Translations under genes and position numbers: made by a program
In this document: piece by piece, positions 26,082 through 34,907 of the stretch
Layout: each line of letters opens with the position of its first letter
How positions within the stretch are numbered: the stretch's first letter is position 1
Notes under the pieces: generated by a model
What the model was told of the DNA's origin: nothing
The model's input: the letters and a program-made list of their open reading frames with translations, nothing else
The model's database searches: none
Source of the DNA: PALSA-278 sp963760285
GTDB lineage: Bacteria > Acidobacteriota > Terriglobia > Acidiferrales > UBA7541
Length of the DNA stretch: 64,000 nucleotides
NCBI GenBank assembly: GCA_963760285.1
Contig: CAVXCI010000004.1
Coordinates: 62,001-126,000, forward strand
Reading direction: 5' to 3'

Positions 26082-26660
26082 CTATTTGCGGGATTTATTC
26101 TCGGCGGCGGGCTGCGGCGAAATTAGTTCCGCAGTGTCCACCACCTGCGCGAACTCGTCGTGCAGACTGGCCAGCTCCACGTCGTGCATCTGCTGCGCGG
26201 AGTAGTGCTGGCCCTTGGGGCCGGTGCGCTCGAAAGTGGCGGTGGCGTCGGCGACCACCTGCACGCGAAAGCCGAGATTGGCGGCCATGCGCGCGGTGGT
26301 GGAAACGCACTGGTCGGTCACAAATCCCGCGAGGACCAAATCTTCCACGCCAAGCTGGCGGAGCTTTTGCTCCAGGTCCGTGCCGATGAAGGCGCTGTTG
26401 ACGTTCTTTTGAAAAAACAGCTCGCCGGGCTGCGGCGTGAATCCCGGCTTCAAGGCGCATCCGGGCTTACTGGGATGAAAGAACGAGCTTTCGTTTTGCG
26501 AAAGATGCTGGACGTGAATCACTGGGCGGCCTTTTTCGCGCCATTCGCGCAGCAGAAGCTGCAAGTTTTCCTCCGCCTGCGGATTGTTGCGCTCGCCGAT
26601 GCGCGGATCGTCCATGCCCTGCTGGACGTCAATCACAATCAATGCCGGTTCCATGGCCAT
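26082..26660 (-). CDS. Isochorismatase-family cysteine hydrolase
   Basis: A 192-residue cytoplasmic hydrolase with the Asp-Lys-Cys triad: Asp11 in LIVIDVQQG, Lys in FFQKNVNSAF, and Cys in GFVTDQCVSTTAR. The start 26660 has GGAGGG 8-14 bases upstream. Family members hydrolyse isochorismate, nicotinamide or similar amides; the substrate cannot be told from sequence. Convergent with the LolA-like gene, 19 bases apart. Confidence 0.88.
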   Translation of the reverse strand: MAMEPALIVIDVQQGMDDPRIGERNNPQAEENLQLLLREWREKGRPVIHVQHLSQNESSFFHPSKPGCALKPGFTPQPGELFFQKNVNSAFIGTDLEQKLRQLGVEDLVLAGFVTDQCVSTTARMAANLGFRVQVVADATATFERTGPKGQHYSAQQMHDVELASLHDEFAQVVDTAELISPQPAAENKSRK

Positions 26661-26862
26661 GCTCACTTCCCTCCAATCCGCATGTGGCGCAAAATCCAGC
26701 TTCCCGCCTGCCCCTGCGGGAAGCAAGAGCCAATGTGGCAGGCATGGTCGAATCCTACTGTGGGCCCGAGCCGCCGGGAAGAAACTCAGTTGCGGGCTGG
26801 CGGAATCGCGTGTACTTTATCGGTTGAAAAACTTGAAGGAGCTTTCTTCTCCGGGAGGAGCC

Positions 26863-27963
26863 ATGAATCGGCGCGATTTTCTGAAATCGGCCAGCGTGAT
26901 GTCCGCCAGCCTGGCGTTCCTGAAGCCGGAGCAACTCTTCGCCCAAGGCGCGACACCGGCCGTTTGGCGCAGCTTCGAAGTGGTCACTGAGATTGAAGTC
27001 CTGAAGCCCGCCGGGATCACGCGCGTATGGGCGCCTGCAGCGCTGATCACGCCAACGCCGTTCCAGAGAACTCTGTCGAATAAGTTCCAGTGCGAGGGCG
27101 GCAAGGCAAAATTCGTTCAAAGCAAGCCCGACGCGCTGGGCATTATCGCCGCGCAATTTCCCGCCGGGGTGAAGCCTGTGCTGACGGTCACCAGCAAGGT
27201 CGAAACACGTAATTTCGCGGTGGATCTGGCAGCGCGCGGCCAGGCAGCCAGGGAAAGCCACGCGGACCTGGAACATTTTCTGCGCCCCACGAGGCTCCTG
27301 CCCACGGACGGCATTGTGAAAACGCGCGCCGGCGAAATCACCGCCGGCTCGCAGACCGACATCGAGAAAGCCCGCGCCATCTACGAATGGATCGTGGAGA
27401 ACACCTACCGCAATCCCAAAACGCGCGGCTGCGGCCTGGGCGACATCCGCTTCATGCTGGAGTCCAAGGACCTCGGCGGCAAATGCGCCGACCTTAACGC
27501 GCTTTACGTCGGCCTGGCCCGCGCCGCCGGCCTTCCAGCGCGAGACGTTTACGGCATCCGCATCGCCAAGTCTGACCTGGGATACAAAAGCCTCGGTCCC
27601 TCGTCGGCCAACGTAACCAAAGCGCAGCACTGCCGCGCCGAGGTTTACCTCGCCACCTACGGCTGGGTTCCTGTGGATCCCGCCGATGTCCGCAAAGTGG
27701 TGCTCGAAGAGCCGCCCGGAAACCGTCCGCCCACTGACGATATGGTGAAGCAGGCCCGCGCGCGCCTCTTTGGATCATGGGAAATGAACTGGATGGCGTT
27801 CAACTACGGGCACGACGTCGCGTTGCCCGGATCCAGCGGCGCGCCGCTCGGTTTCTTCATGTACCCCCAGGCGGAAACAGCCAACGGCCGGCTGGATTGT
27901 CTCGACGCGGATAATTTTAGGTACGAAATCGCCTCGCGCGAAATCACCGCCGCCCACGCCTGA
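26863..27963 (+). CDS. Tat-exported transglutaminase-like protein
   Basis: A 366-residue protein with a twin-arginine signal (MNRRDFLKSASVMSASLAFL) and GGAGGAG upstream of ATG 26863. The C-terminal half carries the transglutaminase-core triad: Cys in LGGKCADLNALYVGLARAAG, His in KAQHCRAEVYLATYGW, Asp in VPVDPADV. Bacterial members act as proteases or amide hydrolases on peptides. It is exported folded, so may hold a cofactor or act on cell-wall or extracellular peptides. Confidence 0.88.
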   Translation: MNRRDFLKSASVMSASLAFLKPEQLFAQGATPAVWRSFEVVTEIEVLKPAGITRVWAPAALITPTPFQRTLSNKFQCEGGKAKFVQSKPDALGIIAAQFPAGVKPVLTVTSKVETRNFAVDLAARGQAARESHADLEHFLRPTRLLPTDGIVKTRAGEITAGSQTDIEKARAIYEWIVENTYRNPKTRGCGLGDIRFMLESKDLGGKCADLNALYVGLARAAGLPARDVYGIRIAKSDLGYKSLGPSSANVTKAQHCRAEVYLATYGWVPVDPADVRKVVLEEPPGNRPPTDDMVKQARARLFGSWEMNWMAFNYGHDVALPGSSGAPLGFFMYPQAETANGRLDCLDADNFRYEIASREITAAHA

Positions 27964-28072
27964 GGCACGGCGCCACTGAAATTGGCGTGGCGCAGTACGA
28001 GAAAGGGAGCGCGTTTTAGTCCGGTTCACCGTGGCGGCAGCCCCAAAATCCGCCAGTCCGCGCTCCGCACTC

Positions 28073-28552
28073 TCACCGCAGGATCTCCACCAGGAGCACC
28101 CACGCATTCAACACCGAAAAAATAAAAATAGCGATGCATCCGGCCGCCACCCAATACAATCCGCCGCTGCGGCTGGTAAGCAGCCAGATTCCCCCGATGA
28201 TAAACGGCAGCACCTGAATCTGCCCCACGACGGCGTTGAGGACGGATTCCCACCGGGGCCGTTGCAATTGCAACCGGGCAGCAATGCTACTCCGCGCGGA
28301 TACAATCTGCAGCCAGCACCCGTATAGCGCAAACACGCATATCTCAGCCCCCAACGCGGGGCCTGGCTGGCGGATCAACGCGGCCATGCTGCAAACCAGG
28401 ATCAATATGAGCATACCGATGGCCGCAGCCGCGCGGGGCGGCAGGTGCGGAGATCGAATGACGTTAGTTATATTCACCGAAAGCGCAACGAAGACGAGCC
28501 CAGCGAGAGCTGCCGATGCGCCTGCACCCGCAACAAAAAAATCCGTCCACAT
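28073..28552 (-). CDS. Integral membrane protein, unknown
   Basis: A 159-residue protein with about four or five transmembrane helices: VAGAGASAALAGLVFVALS, AAAIGMLILILVCSMAAL, EICVFALYGCWLQIV, VLPFIIGGIWLLTS and LYWVAAGCIAIFIFSVLNAW. No catalytic motif. Similar unnamed proteins are common in soil bacteria. It stands alone. Confidence 0.7.
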   Translation of the reverse strand: MWTDFFVAGAGASAALAGLVFVALSVNITNVIRSPHLPPRAAAAIGMLILILVCSMAALIRQPGPALGAEICVFALYGCWLQIVSARSSIAARLQLQRPRWESVLNAVVGQIQVLPFIIGGIWLLTSRSGGLYWVAAGCIAIFIFSVLNAWVLLVEILR

Positions 28553-28792
28553 TGCTGTAGTATAGGGCCGAAAGAGGCCGTTCGCGTGCTGCTTCCCCAG
28601 GCTGAAACCCCAGAAAGCAGTAGCAGGACCACATTGACGAAAGGCTAGCGCACCAGCGATATGAACGTAGAAGTTTAAGCAACTGGCGCGCCCAAGGGAA
28701 CGATCTTAGAACTTTTCTGGTCGACTTCGTAGCAACCTTGTCACAGTTCGACTGAGGTGATGCATTTTTTGTACCAAGCGCTGTGAGAGAAT

Positions 28793-29365
28793 TTACATCA
28801 CAGTTCCAGACTGCGAAATCGGATTAGGCGGAACCAGGGGGCTACAGGCCGCCGGCGCCGGCGGCCTGTAGCCCAGCGCACTGTGCGGCCGCTTCGTGTT
28901 GTACTCCACCCGGAACTGCTCCACCACGATCTGTGCTTCCTTCAGCGAGTAGAAAATCTCTCCATTCAAGCATTCATCCCGCAGCTTCCCGTTGAAGCTT
29001 TCGCAGTACCCGTTCTCCCACGGACTGCCCGGCTCAATATACAGTGGCCCTGTCCCCAAGCTCGCCAGCCAGCTCCTCAGGGCCTTGGCTACGAACTCCA
29101 GACCGTTGTCCGAACGAATATGTTCCGGGATTCCCCTCCACAACATCACCTCCGCCAGCGTTTCGATCACCTCATAGCTCCCCAGCCGCCGTGCCACGCG
29201 AATCGCCAAGCATTCCCGTGTGTACTCGTCGATCAGCACCAACATCCGCAGCGTTCTTCCGTCATGCGTCATAGCACTCACGAAGTCATAGCTCCACACC
29301 TGGTTCGCGCGCGCCGGTGCCGTCCCGCCCGAGAACTCCCAGACTGCGCCGTTCGTTAGCGAGCT
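28793..29365 (-). pseudogene. IS3-family transposase OrfB, C-terminal fragment
   Basis: About 190 codons of the integrase core: VWSYDFVSAMTHDG (first Asp), HIRSDNGLEFVAKAL (second Asp), SPWENGYCESFNGKLRDECL (catalytic Glu) and FRVEYNTKRPHSALGYRPP. The N-terminal half is missing; homology stops near 29365, at the end of the neighbouring membrane-protein gene. No matching left end or target duplication is visible, so it is a dead remnant. It lies at the downstream edge of the RHS region. Confidence 0.85.
28839..28874. repeat. Perfect 36-bp palindrome inside the IS3 fragment
   Basis: GGGCTACAGGCCGCCGGC (28839-28856) is immediately followed by its exact reverse complement. It encodes Pro/Ala residues near the transposase C-terminus. 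As RNA or single-stranded DNA it forms an 18-bp stem. Confidence 0.85.
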
Positions 29366-29847
29366 CTGCCAAGCATGTGCACAATGATTTCGTACAGTCC
29401 ACCCAGAAGGCCGGCTGCGCCATAAACGATAAGAACCCAATTCCAGATTTTCTTGCCGCGATTCATTTGCGGCAGGACCACCTCTCGCCCTTCTTGATGC
29501 AGCTTCTCGATCAAAGCCTCGCGTGCCTGCTTCTCCTTTTGCCAATCGTGCCATAACGAGCGAATCAGAAGAAGTGCCAGGAATCCAACCCCACCGTAAA
29601 GGATCGTAGCGAGAGAGGAAGGGATGTAGGAATGGTGACGGAGCGAAGAAATCTGAAGACAGCCAACAAAGAGGTACAAGCCAAGGGTTCCTCCCCTTCT
29701 CCAGCGTCTCCCTGTCCAACTGATGATACTCGTCGGGTTCGTGCTCCGAAAAACGGGACCGCAGAACAGATAAAACAATACCGGAAGCACAAGGAGAATG
29801 AGAGAAAACTGTAATTCACCTGTCCAGTTCACGACTAATTGTGGCAC
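29356..29847 (-). CDS. Four-helix membrane protein, putative RHS immunity protein 1
   Basis: A 163-residue protein with helices SLILLVLPVLFYLFCGP, GTLGLYLFVGCLQI, ATILYGGVGFLALLLIRSL and WVLIVYGAAGLLGGLYEIIV, plus a charged cytoplasmic segment (HDWQKEKQAREALIEKL). It starts 13 bases inside the end of RHS tip 1 and so is translationally coupled to it, the usual place for the cognate immunity gene. It has no similarity to the equivalent gene at 31255. The immunity role is inferred from position; the end abuts the IS3 fragment and the last residues may be altered. Confidence 0.65.
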   Translation of the reverse strand: MPQLVVNWTGELQFSLILLVLPVLFYLFCGPVFRSTNPTSIISWTGRRWRRGGTLGLYLFVGCLQISSLRHHSYIPSSLATILYGGVGFLALLLIRSLWHDWQKEKQAREALIEKLHQEGREVVLPQMNRGKKIWNWVLIVYGAAGLLGGLYEIIVHMLGRAR

Positions 29848-30965
29848 TCATAAAGCGCATATCCAAAGGAGCCGAGGTCATATATGCCTTTGGCGGCAGT
29901 GAAGATGCTGCCAAAGCCCTCGGTGGCGATTTCTCCCACTTCCGCGCCCAATCCCAATGCGGTGATTGGAGTTGCTGCCGTCGCCTCATTGATACTACTC
30001 GCCGCGGCTTTAGTTCCAACATCGTATGCAGTGGTAGCAAATTCCGTTGTGCTACCCCCATAAGCGTACGAAACGACCGTGGATACCGAATTGCCAAGCA
30101 CTCCATTTGCGATTCCATTGAAAAACCCGGATTTCCCATTGGTTCCCAAGGCATTTGCAAGACTGTACTGGTTAGCAAGGTTCGCCGCGCACTGCAACTG
30201 ACTCGCCACGCTGTGTTGTTGCACCTGGCCTTGAAGATTCTCGGTCACATCTTCGGAACCGCCGTTTCCTGCCGCTGCATATAACACCATGTCAACAGGC
30301 ATGACCGCAGCATAATAATAATAGGTCATCTGATCGATGAAATTCTGCCCGTCGATCTGCTCGCTCCAAGTATATGTAATTGATGAGAGGCCTTCCTCGC
30401 TGACGAGTCCCGCAACAACCATGTCCTCTGGGTCTGGAAAACCAGTTGGCGCCGGTTGACACACCGGCGCTTGTCCAGTCGGACCGGGCACGCACCACTT
30501 TTGTCCGGTTGGGCAAGTAAGTTTACCGGGTTATTGAGCACATAGGCATAGCGATTGAGCGACTGCGGGTTCCCTATGCCGCCCGCTAGCGGATCAGGTG
30601 ATGTGAAGCGCCCCAGGCGGGAGTTGTAGTAGCGGGCGAACGCGTAGTCCAGTCCAGTTTCCGAATCGCGTTCGTAGCCCGCAAACTTGTAGTTTTGCTG
30701 GCAACTGGTCGCGCCATCGTAGATTTCCTGCCCATAAGGCGTGAAGTCGGCGTTGTAGCACGGCGTACCCGTCTGGGTCGTGATTCGCCGCACGGACCCG
30801 ATCTGGTCCGTATAGTAATAGTAGACATCCCCGCTGGACGCGTCCACCCACGCCGTGCGCTGGCCCGCGAAATAAATATATTCCTTGGTGATGTTCCCAC
30901 TCAAATCCGATTCCGCCAAGGTGTTCCCGGCAATATCTCTCCAGAAGAGCGTGCCGGCCGCCGCC
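29835..30965 (-). pseudogene. RHS toxin tip 1 (core end plus variable C-terminus), 5'-truncated and frameshifted
   Basis: It encodes the end of an RHS/YD-repeat protein: GTLFWRDIAGNTLAESDLSG, YIYFAGQRTAWVDASSGDVY, IGSVRRITTQTGTPCYN and the core-closing GLDYAFARYYNSRLGRFTSP, then NRYAYVLNNPVN. After this hinge comes a unique C-terminus of about 200 residues with Gly/Ala-rich hydrophobic stretches (MPVDMVLYAAAGNGG, GIANGVLGNSVSTVVSYAYG). One missing base near 30518 splits it into two frames; correcting it gives NLLDPTGQKW. The N-terminal core is absent: homology ends near 30965 at a transposase fragment. Such displaced tips serve as cassettes for recombination onto a full RHS gene. Confidence 0.8.
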
Positions 30966-31075
30966 GCTTCAATACCGCTAGCTGTTGACGGAGAACAAGA
31001 TTTTCCAGGAGAAGATCTCGGCGCGTACGAAAGACGCGGAGAAGGACCGCGACGAACGTTCTGAGAAGGCCAACC
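30957..31075 (-). pseudogene. Transposase/integrase N-terminal fragment joined to RHS tip 1
   Basis: Minus-strand codons from ATG 31075 read MVGLLRTFVAVLLRVFRTRR and continue as DLLLENLVLRQQLAVLKRRR, the typical N-terminus of IS481/integrase-core transposases in soil bacteria. After about 40 codons the sequence turns into RHS core. Too short for function; it marks a recombination junction. The rest of 31076-31254 holds no supported gene. Confidence 0.65.
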
Positions 31076-31254
31076 ATGATGGCCAGTTATACCAGAACGA
31101 AGCCCAATCCGACACCGCTATCGCGTTGATTCCAGAGGCCGATGGAGTTTTGGCGAACCACAGGAGTTTCTAGTATGGACAACATCAGTGCTTGAACATT
31201 CATAAATTTGAGGACTTGTAGGGAATTCTTGCGCACTACAGGACACCGCAATTC

Positions 31255-31629
31255 TTATCTGAATCCCCTTGGATTACGCACAAAAATAACTACTCCCGCC
31301 GTGAACGAAGTCAACCACATCGCCCATATGACCGCTCGTAGCACATGCGCCGTTTGTTGGCTTTGCATGAATACACCCATGAAGATCCACAGGAAAGATG
31401 CGACAGCTATCGGCCCCATCATGAACTGATCACCTTTGTAGTTCGTGCGGACAATCACCGCTAGGCAAATGAACGTTGCAGCTACGAGTCCAAGCAGGCT
31501 AGACCAGTGGTGAACTGCCGGTGCCGGTCTGGATGCCGCGGGCCACGATACTATGATTTCATATAGGCAGAATGCAAGAAGGCCCGCCAAGACAATTCTG
31601 TTTTGGATCAATCTTACCCCGCGCGCCAT
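31255..31629 (-). CDS. Four-helix membrane protein, putative RHS immunity protein 2
   Basis: A 124-residue protein with four helices: IVLAGLLAFCLYEIIVSW, WSSLLGLVAATFICLAVIV, MMGPIAVASFLWIFMGVFM and VIWAMWLTSFTAGVVIFV. Its start overlaps the RHS tip 2 stop by one base. Position and membrane nature suggest immunity against a membrane-acting toxin domain; not proven. Confidence 0.65.
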   Translation of the reverse strand: MARGVRLIQNRIVLAGLLAFCLYEIIVSWPAASRPAPAVHHWSSLLGLVAATFICLAVIVRTNYKGDQFMMGPIAVASFLWIFMGVFMQSQQTAHVLRAVIWAMWLTSFTAGVVIFVRNPRGFR

Positions 31630-32960
31630 TATTCCACCTGTCCACTTCGCTTACAAGTAGCGTAGGCATTAAAAATTTGTATCCCATCCCAGATAGCGGC
31701 CCCTCCAATATAGACCCATCCAGGGCCAGGCAGTAAAGAGGCCGCGGCAGACTTTCCTCCCTGAGCTACAATATAAGCGCCTAAGTTGACCACTGCGGTC
31801 ACATACGCCTGCGAATCAGCATCGTCGCCCCCAGCCCCAAGAAAATTTCCAATGAGTTCGCCCGTCACGCAAGCCGCCATGGACTCTCGCTTCGGGCCCC
31901 CGGGTCCAGGGCCTCCATACCCCTGTTGGGGCTGTGCTTGCATTGTAGGCTGCTGTGGGAAGTACCCGACAAATCCGAAGACCGGCACCGTTGAATAAGT
32001 GAGCATGCAGTCTTCCCCTTGCGATTCTGGACAACCGTCTGCTACTGACTCGTATCCTATTAAGCCTTGACTGTCAGTACCAGCGAGGAGACTGGCGAAA
32101 TTGTCAGTCGGATCCCACACGTTGCCGAAATCAAGGATGCCGGGATCCCAGAGCCATCCCTGATTCGGCAACGAGAAGCTCCCATCAAAGTTGGCCGGGC
32201 CATCGAAAATTCCGCCGTCAGAGCCCCAGCCACTGTTCCATCCATCTCCATTGCAAGACTGGCCAACATTGCAAAATAGCCCGGATGGGTCGAGATTATT
32301 GACAGGGTTGTTCACCACATACGCATACCGATTCAGTGATTGTGGGTTCCCTAGGCCGCCGCTCAGCGGATCAGGTGACGTGAAGCGCCCTAGGCGGGAG
32401 TTGTAGTAGCGGGCATGGGCGTAGTCCAGCCCAGTCTCCGAATCGCGTTCGTAGCCCGCAAATTTATAGTTCTGCTGGCAACTGGTCGCGCCATCGTAGA
32501 TTTCCTGCCCATAAGGCGTGAAATCGGCATTGTAGCACGGCGTGCCCGTCTGCGTCGTGATTCGCCGCACGGACCCGATCTGGTCCGTATAGTAATAGTA
32601 GACATCGCCGCTGGACGCGTCCACCCACGCCGTGCGCTGGCCCGCGAAGTAAATATATTCCTTGGTGATGTTGCCGCTCAAATCCGACTCCGCCAAGGTG
32701 TTTCCGGCAATGTCTCTCCAGAAGAGCGTGCCGGCCGCAGCCGATGCGCACGGCGAAGAAGTGGGCGTCTCGCACTTCGCAATGCGCGCGCCGGTGCCGT
32801 CGTACAAATAATACCACGGGCCGCCGGTCACGATGCCTCCGCTGGCCTCGGTCATGTGGCCCTCGTGATCATACGCATACATGTTCCCCGTGCCGCCTTC
32901 TTCGGTCATGTTGCCGTCGCTGTCATAGCTGTAGGCTGGCGTTCCCCCGGTGACCGGATT
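31629..32960 (-). pseudogene. RHS toxin tip 2 (core end plus variable C-terminus), 5'-truncated
   Basis: About 440 codons with no start of their own: an in-frame TAG at 32961-32963 ends the homology. The RHS core part (SYDSDGNMTEEGGTGNMYAY, YIYFAGQRTAWVDASSGDVY, ARYYNSRLGRFTSPDPLSGG) is almost identical to tip 1. After NNLDPSG the C-terminus is unrelated: Gly/Trp/Asn-rich (NGDGWNSGWGSDGGIFDG), then QQGYGGPGPGGP and a final hydrophobic segment (AAASLLPGPGWVYIGGAAIW). Like tip 1 it is a displaced cassette with its own immunity candidate. Confidence 0.8.
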
Positions 32961-33116
32961 CTATCACGCGAGGCCTATTGTTCTGGTGTGCGGAGAACCT
33001 GTCGCCCAAACCGTGGAGGTGTAATTTCATTGAACTCGGAAGATTTCCCGTCTACAAAATCCACTCCGCGTAGACAAACACCAGGGGGTCGAGCGGCGGG
33101 AAGTGCTTGAAAGGTA

Positions 33117-33193
33117 TGGCGCGCCCGGAGAGATTCGAACTCCCGACCTTCTGGTTCGTAGCCAGACGCTCTATCCAGCTGAGCTACGGGCGC
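33117..33193 (-). tRNA. tRNA-Arg (anticodon ACG)
   Basis: Acceptor GCGCCCG (33193-33187) pairs with CGGGCGC (33127-33121); the D-arm has AGCTCAGCTGGATAGAGC; the anticodon stem TCTGG/CCAGA encloses loop CTACGAA (anticodon ACG); the T-arm has GGGAGTTCGAATCTC. The CCA end is encoded (33119-33117). ACG is read as ICG after deamination by TadA, which is encoded at 57145. Confidence 0.97.
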
Positions 33194-33222
33194 ACCGACG
33201 TGGCAATTCTAGCATAGCCCTT

Positions 33223-33281
33223 CTGGTTTCCGCCTGCGGCGGACTCAATCCAGCCACACCACTGGCGGCTCGTTAGACTAG
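33223..33281. repeat. Partial repeat unit left of the IS5 element
   Basis: It matches the 3' half of the 116-117 bp units at 34205-34493 (GGTTTCCGCCTGCGGCGGACTC, ATCCAGCC, and GACTAG at the end). It is interrupted exactly at CTAG, where the IS starts. Confidence 0.8.
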
Positions 33282-34196
33282 AGGCTGTTTCAAAACTGGG
33301 TACAAAGCTTTGATTTTACAGTAGTTGATCCTGTCCTGATGAGGCATAACCGGGTGTAGCAGCGCCGAGGGAGGATTGATGGCGCGATATGGTCGCCCGT
33401 TGACCGACGCCCAGTGGGAAAAGATCCGGCCCTTGCTTCCGAAGTCGCCCAAGAGACCGCGCGGCGGTCGACCCCGGGCCGACGACCGCAAGGTGCTCGA
33501 AGGGATTTTATGGATTTTGCGCAGCGGCGCGCGGTGGCAAGATTTGCCCGAGGAATTTCCCTCGCCAGCCACTTGTTGGCGGCGGCTACGAGACTGGGAG
33601 GAGCAAGAGGTCTGGCTCACGATCTGGCGTGCGTTTCTGGGTGAATTGAACGAGCGCCAGCAATTAGACTGGAGTGAATCGTTCCTGGATGGCAGTTTTG
33701 CTCCGGCGAAAAAAGGGGCTGCGGAGTCGGAAAAACCAAGCGGGGCAAGGGGACGAAGTGGATGGTGGTGGTCGACGGCCAGGGTGTTCCTTTGGGAGAC
33801 CACCTTCACTCTGCGTCCCCGGCGGAGGTACGGCTCGCGGAGACGACGCTCGCGACGGTCCGCGTAGGACGGCGCCACTGTGCCGGTCGGCCGCGGCAGA
33901 AGCTGGTGCGCGTGATTGTGGACAAAGCCTACGACAGCGATCCGTTGCGCAAGCGATTGCGGCGGCGCGGGATCGAGTTGATCTGCCCGCACAAGAAGAA
34001 TCGGGTGCGTCCGGCCACGCAGGATGGCCGGGCACTACGGCGGTACCGGCACCGCTGGATCGTCGAACGCACCATCGGCTGGCTGGGAAACTTCCGCCGG
34101 TTGGTTGTGCGCTATGACCGCTCGCTTACGATCTATCGCGGTTTCTTTCATATTGCTTGCTTCATGATCGTGTTACGGAGGGTTTTGAAATAGCTT
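33282..34196 (+). mobile_element. IS5-family (IS427-like) insertion sequence, 915 bp, intact ends
   Basis: Terminal inverted repeats AGGCTGTTTCAAAAC and (reverse complement of the right end) AAGCTATTTCAAAAC match at 13 of 15. A 4-bp target duplication CTAG flanks it (33278-33281 and 34197-34200), typical for IS5-type elements. It interrupts a tandem-repeat unit: joining both flanks recreates GACTAGAAACG found in the other units. The length and two-frame transposase fit an active or recently active element. Confidence 0.92.
33376..34193 (+). CDS. IS5-family transposase made by -1 frameshift
   Basis: The first frame (33376-33867) has the DUF4096-type N-terminus (LTDAQWEKIRPLLPK, GGRPRADDRKVLEGILWILR) and the first catalytic Asp (SFLDGSFAPAKKG). 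The second frame (to 34193) holds VIVDKAYDSDPLRKRL (second Asp) and IVERTIGWLGNFRRLVVRYD (Glu). They join at A6G4 (33709-33718), a classic -1 slippery site. The transposase catalyses cut-and-paste of its IS. The frameshift is expected for this group, not a defect. Confidence 0.9.
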
Positions 34197-34493
34197 CTAG
34201 AAACGTTGCGGAAAAGTGGTGTGAACGGGAACCTGATCCGGCGGCGAGCTCCGCGTTCCGGTTTCCGCCTGCGGCGGACTCTATCCAGCCGCGCTACGGG
34301 CGGTTCGCTGGACTAGAAACGTTGCGGAAAAGCGGCGTGAACGGGAACCTGATCCGGCGGCGAGCTCCCGCGCTCTGGTTTCCGCCGCAGGCGGACTCTA
34401 TCCAGCCGCGCTACGGGCGGTTCGGTGGACTAGAAACCTTGCGGAAAAGCGGCGTGACCGGGAACCTGATCCGGCGGCGAGCTCCCGCGCGCA
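34197..34493. repeat. Tandem 116-117 bp repeats with a tRNA-like segment
   Basis: Units start with TTGCGGAAAAG at 34206, 34322 and 34439 (period 116-117; last unit partial). Each has GGGAACCTGATCCGGCGGCG, a palindromic TCCGCC-GGCGGA block, and CTCTATCCAGCCGCGCTACGGGCG, which resembles the antisense of the D-arm/acceptor half of the tRNA-Arg at 33117-33193. A fourth partial copy lies left of the IS. Confidence 0.85.
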
Positions 34494-34907
34494 CAATGCG
34501 GATCCCGAATAAATTCCCTTCTTTGCGGCGAAAGTGTCCCGAAGTATACAGACGGAGACCAAACAATAAGCCACTATCAACAGTCTGCTTTAGACAGCGC
34601 TCCGGCCAAATTAGAGATTGTTGACTCAACCGCCGGCACTCTGGGCCACGGGCGCTACACGTTTTCTTGACGTTCCCTACACGCTTCTCTCTATGGCGGG
34701 CTGGAGCGAAAAGTTGTTCGATGGCATGTGCAGCGTCCTGGACCCAACGGCGTTTCTCGCGCCGGGATCCGGTTTGATTTAGCGGTTCGGGACGGCTTCG
34801 AGGACCCGGGAAACTGGCCGCGGTGGATGAAGGTACGGGCCGCCCCGAGCGTGGCCGTTCGCGCATATTAAGCATTTGAAAAGGACATTTCAGAAGGAGG
34901 AAAAGAA
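34494..34907. other. Intergenic leader of the BON gene
   Basis: There is no gene of credible coding character. A minus-strand 170-codon frame crosses it but lacks a ribosome site and domain. The last 45 bases (CATATTAAGCATTTG, then AGAAGGAGGAAAAG) are the probable promoter-proximal leader of the gene at 34908. Confidence 0.4.

Noticed and set aside
28793..29719. Complete 308-codon transposase
   Set aside because: Homology to IS3 OrfB stops near 29365; the upstream part of the frame is antisense to the membrane protein gene and unrelated.
34260..34430. tRNA pseudogenes in the tandem repeat
   Set aside because: Only a D-arm/acceptor-like block is present; no anticodon arm or T-arm, so no tRNA can fold.
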